From Atopsyche davidsoni (Eukaryota > Arthropoda > Insecta > Trichoptera > Hydrobiosidae), in contig JAILWY010000003.1 in the NCBI GenBank assembly GCA_022113835.1, positions 10,563,501 through 10,627,500 of the forward strand: a DNA stretch of 64,000 bases, given 5' to 3'. The notes below the pieces were generated by a model, which ran no database searches, had not been told where the DNA came from, and saw only the letters and a program-made list of their open reading frames with translations. Both the position numbers and the translations under genes were made by a program. This document shows positions 60,831 to 64,000 of the stretch, piece after piece; position 1 is the stretch's first letter; every line of letters starts with the position of its first letter.

Positions 60831-63800
60831 TATTATTGTCTCATATTTACAGGCACTCCGTGCTAGTTATTATTTCAGTTTTACCTTCACAATTAATCTA
60901 TATGTATGGTAATCTATTGGTACATATAGATTAATTAATGTCATATGTTTAAAACATTACGAACAGCCTTATTTAAAAGGATCAACAATTTACCATGAAT
61001 TCATATTTTATTCTGTTCATTTTAAAAATATTTAAATACATAATTAATAAATATACATTTAAATATTATGTTTGTTAGCATAATCTGATAATTATCAAGG
61101 ATGAACAAGTATGTATGGTTTGCAAAATAATGAAATGTTATTATAAATTATAGTTTTGTTTGTAAAATATACATTTTTTCGACGATTTTTCGTAATTATA
61201 GAATTGCGGCAACTAGTCAGCCTGTCGCTATATTTAGACTGGTAGTTATTAATATACATATAACAACGTAAATTCAAAAGTCGACTGTGAAAAAAAAAAA
61301 TTGAACATTTTATCAAAGAAAATTATTCAATAATTATTACATTCGGTGTATTGATTATTTTCAGAAAATCTAATCTAAAGAGTTGGTTCCACTTACTTCC
61401 CGATACAGCAGATTATACATTCATGTCAGTGTAACCGCCTCCTAAGTTGAGTAATAATTCTATAATAAAGATTCATGAATTCATTTATTACTTGTAAGAA
61501 AAACAACGCTAGTTGCATTACTTTATGGAATATAACCGTAGGTTTCTTTCAGTTGTTATTTTCATTATTATTTTAATGTGTTGTCTACTTCCGGATGTAG
61601 TACCAATTAGATGTAATTGAAATGTCAACATCGCCTGAGATAGCACAAAGATGCCACAATATTTCATTGTGAGACAGTGAAGAAGTAAATGTCTGTGATA
61701 AATTTTTAAAGATTCACAGCGGGAACAAAAAGATGCGATTTACTTACAGAAAAATCAAACACGCACAAAAAAAAAAACATAAATATTCTATTAATGTAAA
61801 AGAGAGTAAGATATTTTTTTCTAGCGTGCGGCTATTTGATTTGGTGCGGTTAAAGATGTAAAAAAAAATGTTTTTTTTTTGTTCAATAAAATTAGAATGT
61901 ATACATTGTGAGCATTCACCTATCTCATCTCATATATCACTTAATCGTGCATATTCCATTTCGCTTCATCGATATCGATCATTGAATACTTCAATAAATA
62001 CTTTTATTTTTTATATGTGTGTGTGTATTATAAGTTTATTTGTCTTTGGAATAAAGGCTTTTTAGTAAATAGTAACCTTCTAGTTTCATTTAACAAACAA
62101 TGTATCAATACATCCAAACGAAAAAATAGCAGATATATAAAAACGACTCAATTAAAAACCGCGCAAAATTCGCGGGCAAAAAGCCCACGGACACGCGGGG
62201 CGCGAGGGGAGAGCGCGGCCGGCTCGCGTCGAGAACAAATTTGAATTTTAACGGGTACATGAATTTTACATAGTCGCTACTTGCTCACCGAAAATAATTA
62301 ACGTAACGGACCGGCCGAAGATTTGACACACAAACACAATTGCCGATCGGAATTCTCACAAACGAACCGACCGCCGGGCGGACCGACGAGAGGCTCGGCG
62401 GCTGCGCATTTCTCCGAGCAAATTATATTTTTATTAAAGAGAAAATTAAGAAAAAATTTAATCTCGCGCACAGAAATCTTTAAATTACAATGGATCGTAT
62501 AAAGCAAATATAAAGAAACGTGATAAAATTTATATCATTATACAAAGCTGGCTTTGTAAAAATAAGTGCGTATATTAATATAATATTCCGACGTACTCAT
62601 AAACTCTACCAAATTAAAATCGACCGTGTTTTGAGATTCGCGTAAACGTTACTTAAAACTGGACCAGGTGTTGGGATTTTGATTGATGACCAAAATATAT
62701 AAAGCTAACGCAGACAATTTCAAAGACTTAAATAAATACCGTAATGTAATTAAGTGTGGCTACGAGCAATCATTAAATAAAATGGAAAGGAATTTGGAAG
62801 TGATACTTTGATGCAAATCAAATTATAACTATGATTTTTTTGTTTAATAAATTTGCATATTGGTTATTCATGTAACTTGTTAATAATTGAAACAGGCAAC
62901 GGATAACAGCACTGTGAATTACCTTTTTTTTTCCCGTGTTTTTATTCATTTTCAATTTCAAGAGGTGAGGAGAGAATGAACACTTTGCAGAGTATTGAGC
63001 GTGAAAAGTTGAATTGTTAAGTTTAGAGTATTCACGCCAATATTGGAATTTGGCACGCGGGGAGACGAATCGCGATCCACGCACGCACCGCTGAAGTTAT
63101 TTGAACAAATGTGTAATTTTTGGTGGCGTGCAAGCCCGGACTTGGTGGGCTTGCTGTCGCACTGCAGCTCGAGCACGGTGACGGCCCGAATGCTCGAGCA
63201 ATGCTGCCAAAAGAGATTTGTTGCATATAAATGCAAAGTGTTCTCAATTTCCATGAAGTATTTTAGATATTTTTTATACAGTGTATATATTTGAATAGTT
63301 TATAAAAATCTCAATAAATTTGAGGATGATAAATACATTCTTAGGATAGTTGAAATTGAAGCTAAACAATCAAACGAATTGCCTCATCTGTAATTTTGCC
63401 GTTCGCCACTGAGAATCGATATACTCCCAAAGAAAATATAATTAATTGTTTTATTATTTATTCCTAGATTTGAACATGAAATATCACAGTTCAGAATAAA
63501 TGTTGTGTAAATCTCAAGTTGAATGTGCAAAACAGTCGTTTCGGCGCCGCCGCGTCCATTAATAATGTGAAAAACAGCCCGACAGACATTCTCCATGTTT
63601 GAGAGTCGCGAAAGAACAATACCAAATATTTAGATAACCGTGTCTTCGGGCAGTGCTGTCAAATTACTTAACATAATCTTCATAAAAATTGTCAACAATA
63701 AATATTCTTCCCACGGTTGAGGAGGAAAATTATAGATGCGACAAGACGGCCGCTTTTATTTATAGACGAGTCCGAAAGGCCAAATGTGCATTTGACGAGA

Positions 63801-64000
63801 AGTTGTCGCCGGGGACGACGACAAGGCCTCGGCCGAAACGCGTTTCTTTAGTTGCACCAATCTGTATGGGCAGAGCGTTATCGGATCACTGCTGGCCCGG
63901 AGTGGAAGCGAGAGCCAACCGGCTCGCCCTGAGAATATGCGTGAAAATTGGTCAACGCTTCGGACAGCGTGCCCGTGCCCAGCATCTCTTGTGGGGAGAT

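Larger units (their letters stand above)
55044..64000. other. Non-coding DNA, no gene seen
   Basis: AT-rich with CpG-rich islets near 56.1-56.7, 59.0-59.6 and 62.2-62.4 kb. It holds an 8-bp minisatellite (58967-59038) and a diverged direct repeat (60427-60885). A GC-rich islet at 63040-63250 is open in several frames on both strands without a convincing match. Confidence 0.45.

Overview
The window is animal nuclear DNA, most likely from an insect and probably a moth or butterfly. The insect call rests on the one clear gene, which has many small exons, GT-AG introns and a sequence closest to insect ELL as I know the family. Further support is the AT-rich non-coding DNA with scattered CpG-rich islets and the remnants of piggyBac-type and non-LTR elements. 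The lepidopteran assignment is inference. There are no operons, ribosome binding sites, CRISPR arrays or other bacterial features.

One protein-coding gene is recognisable: ELL (Ell; Su(Tpl) in Drosophila), an RNA polymerase II elongation factor, on the minus strand. I could join eleven coding exons between 18731 and 8753. Every splice phase fits, and together they encode 739 residues ending at a TGA at 8753-8755. The N-terminal exon or exons were not found and lie upstream, either in the unassigned DNA to the right or beyond the window. The ELL core, the 'KPxRISH'-type motif and the C-terminal occludin/ELL domain are all present. A large exon carries a striking 21-bp minisatellite that encodes about 23 Asn/His/Gly/Ser-rich heptads.

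Layout: 1-7826 is non-coding 3' flank or a long 3' UTR of Ell, with a small piggyBac-type element at 6073-6310. 7827-8752 is the minimal 3' UTR. 8753-13643 holds ten closely spaced Ell exons. 13644-18638 is an intron with an internally deleted piggyBac-like element flanked by TTAA, and a non-LTR retrotransposon scrap. The next coding exon is at 18639-18731. From 18732 to the right edge (about 45 kb) I see no convincing gene. This is either a very large 5' intron of Ell or intergenic regulatory DNA. It contains a CpG-dense block with a TATA box near 21.2 kb, several G-rich minisatellites with 8-12 bp periods, and four more 3' fragments of the same non-LTR retrotransposon. It also contains a perfect 87-bp inverted repeat at 42598-42788, a duplicated GATA-containing block near 60.4-60.8 kb, and two full CRE palindromes.

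The most notable non-gene signals are the perfect hairpin, the piggyBac-like deletion derivative that still carries an N-terminal transposase fragment, and the heptad minisatellite inside the Ell coding sequence. I found no multi-gene system that I could call new.
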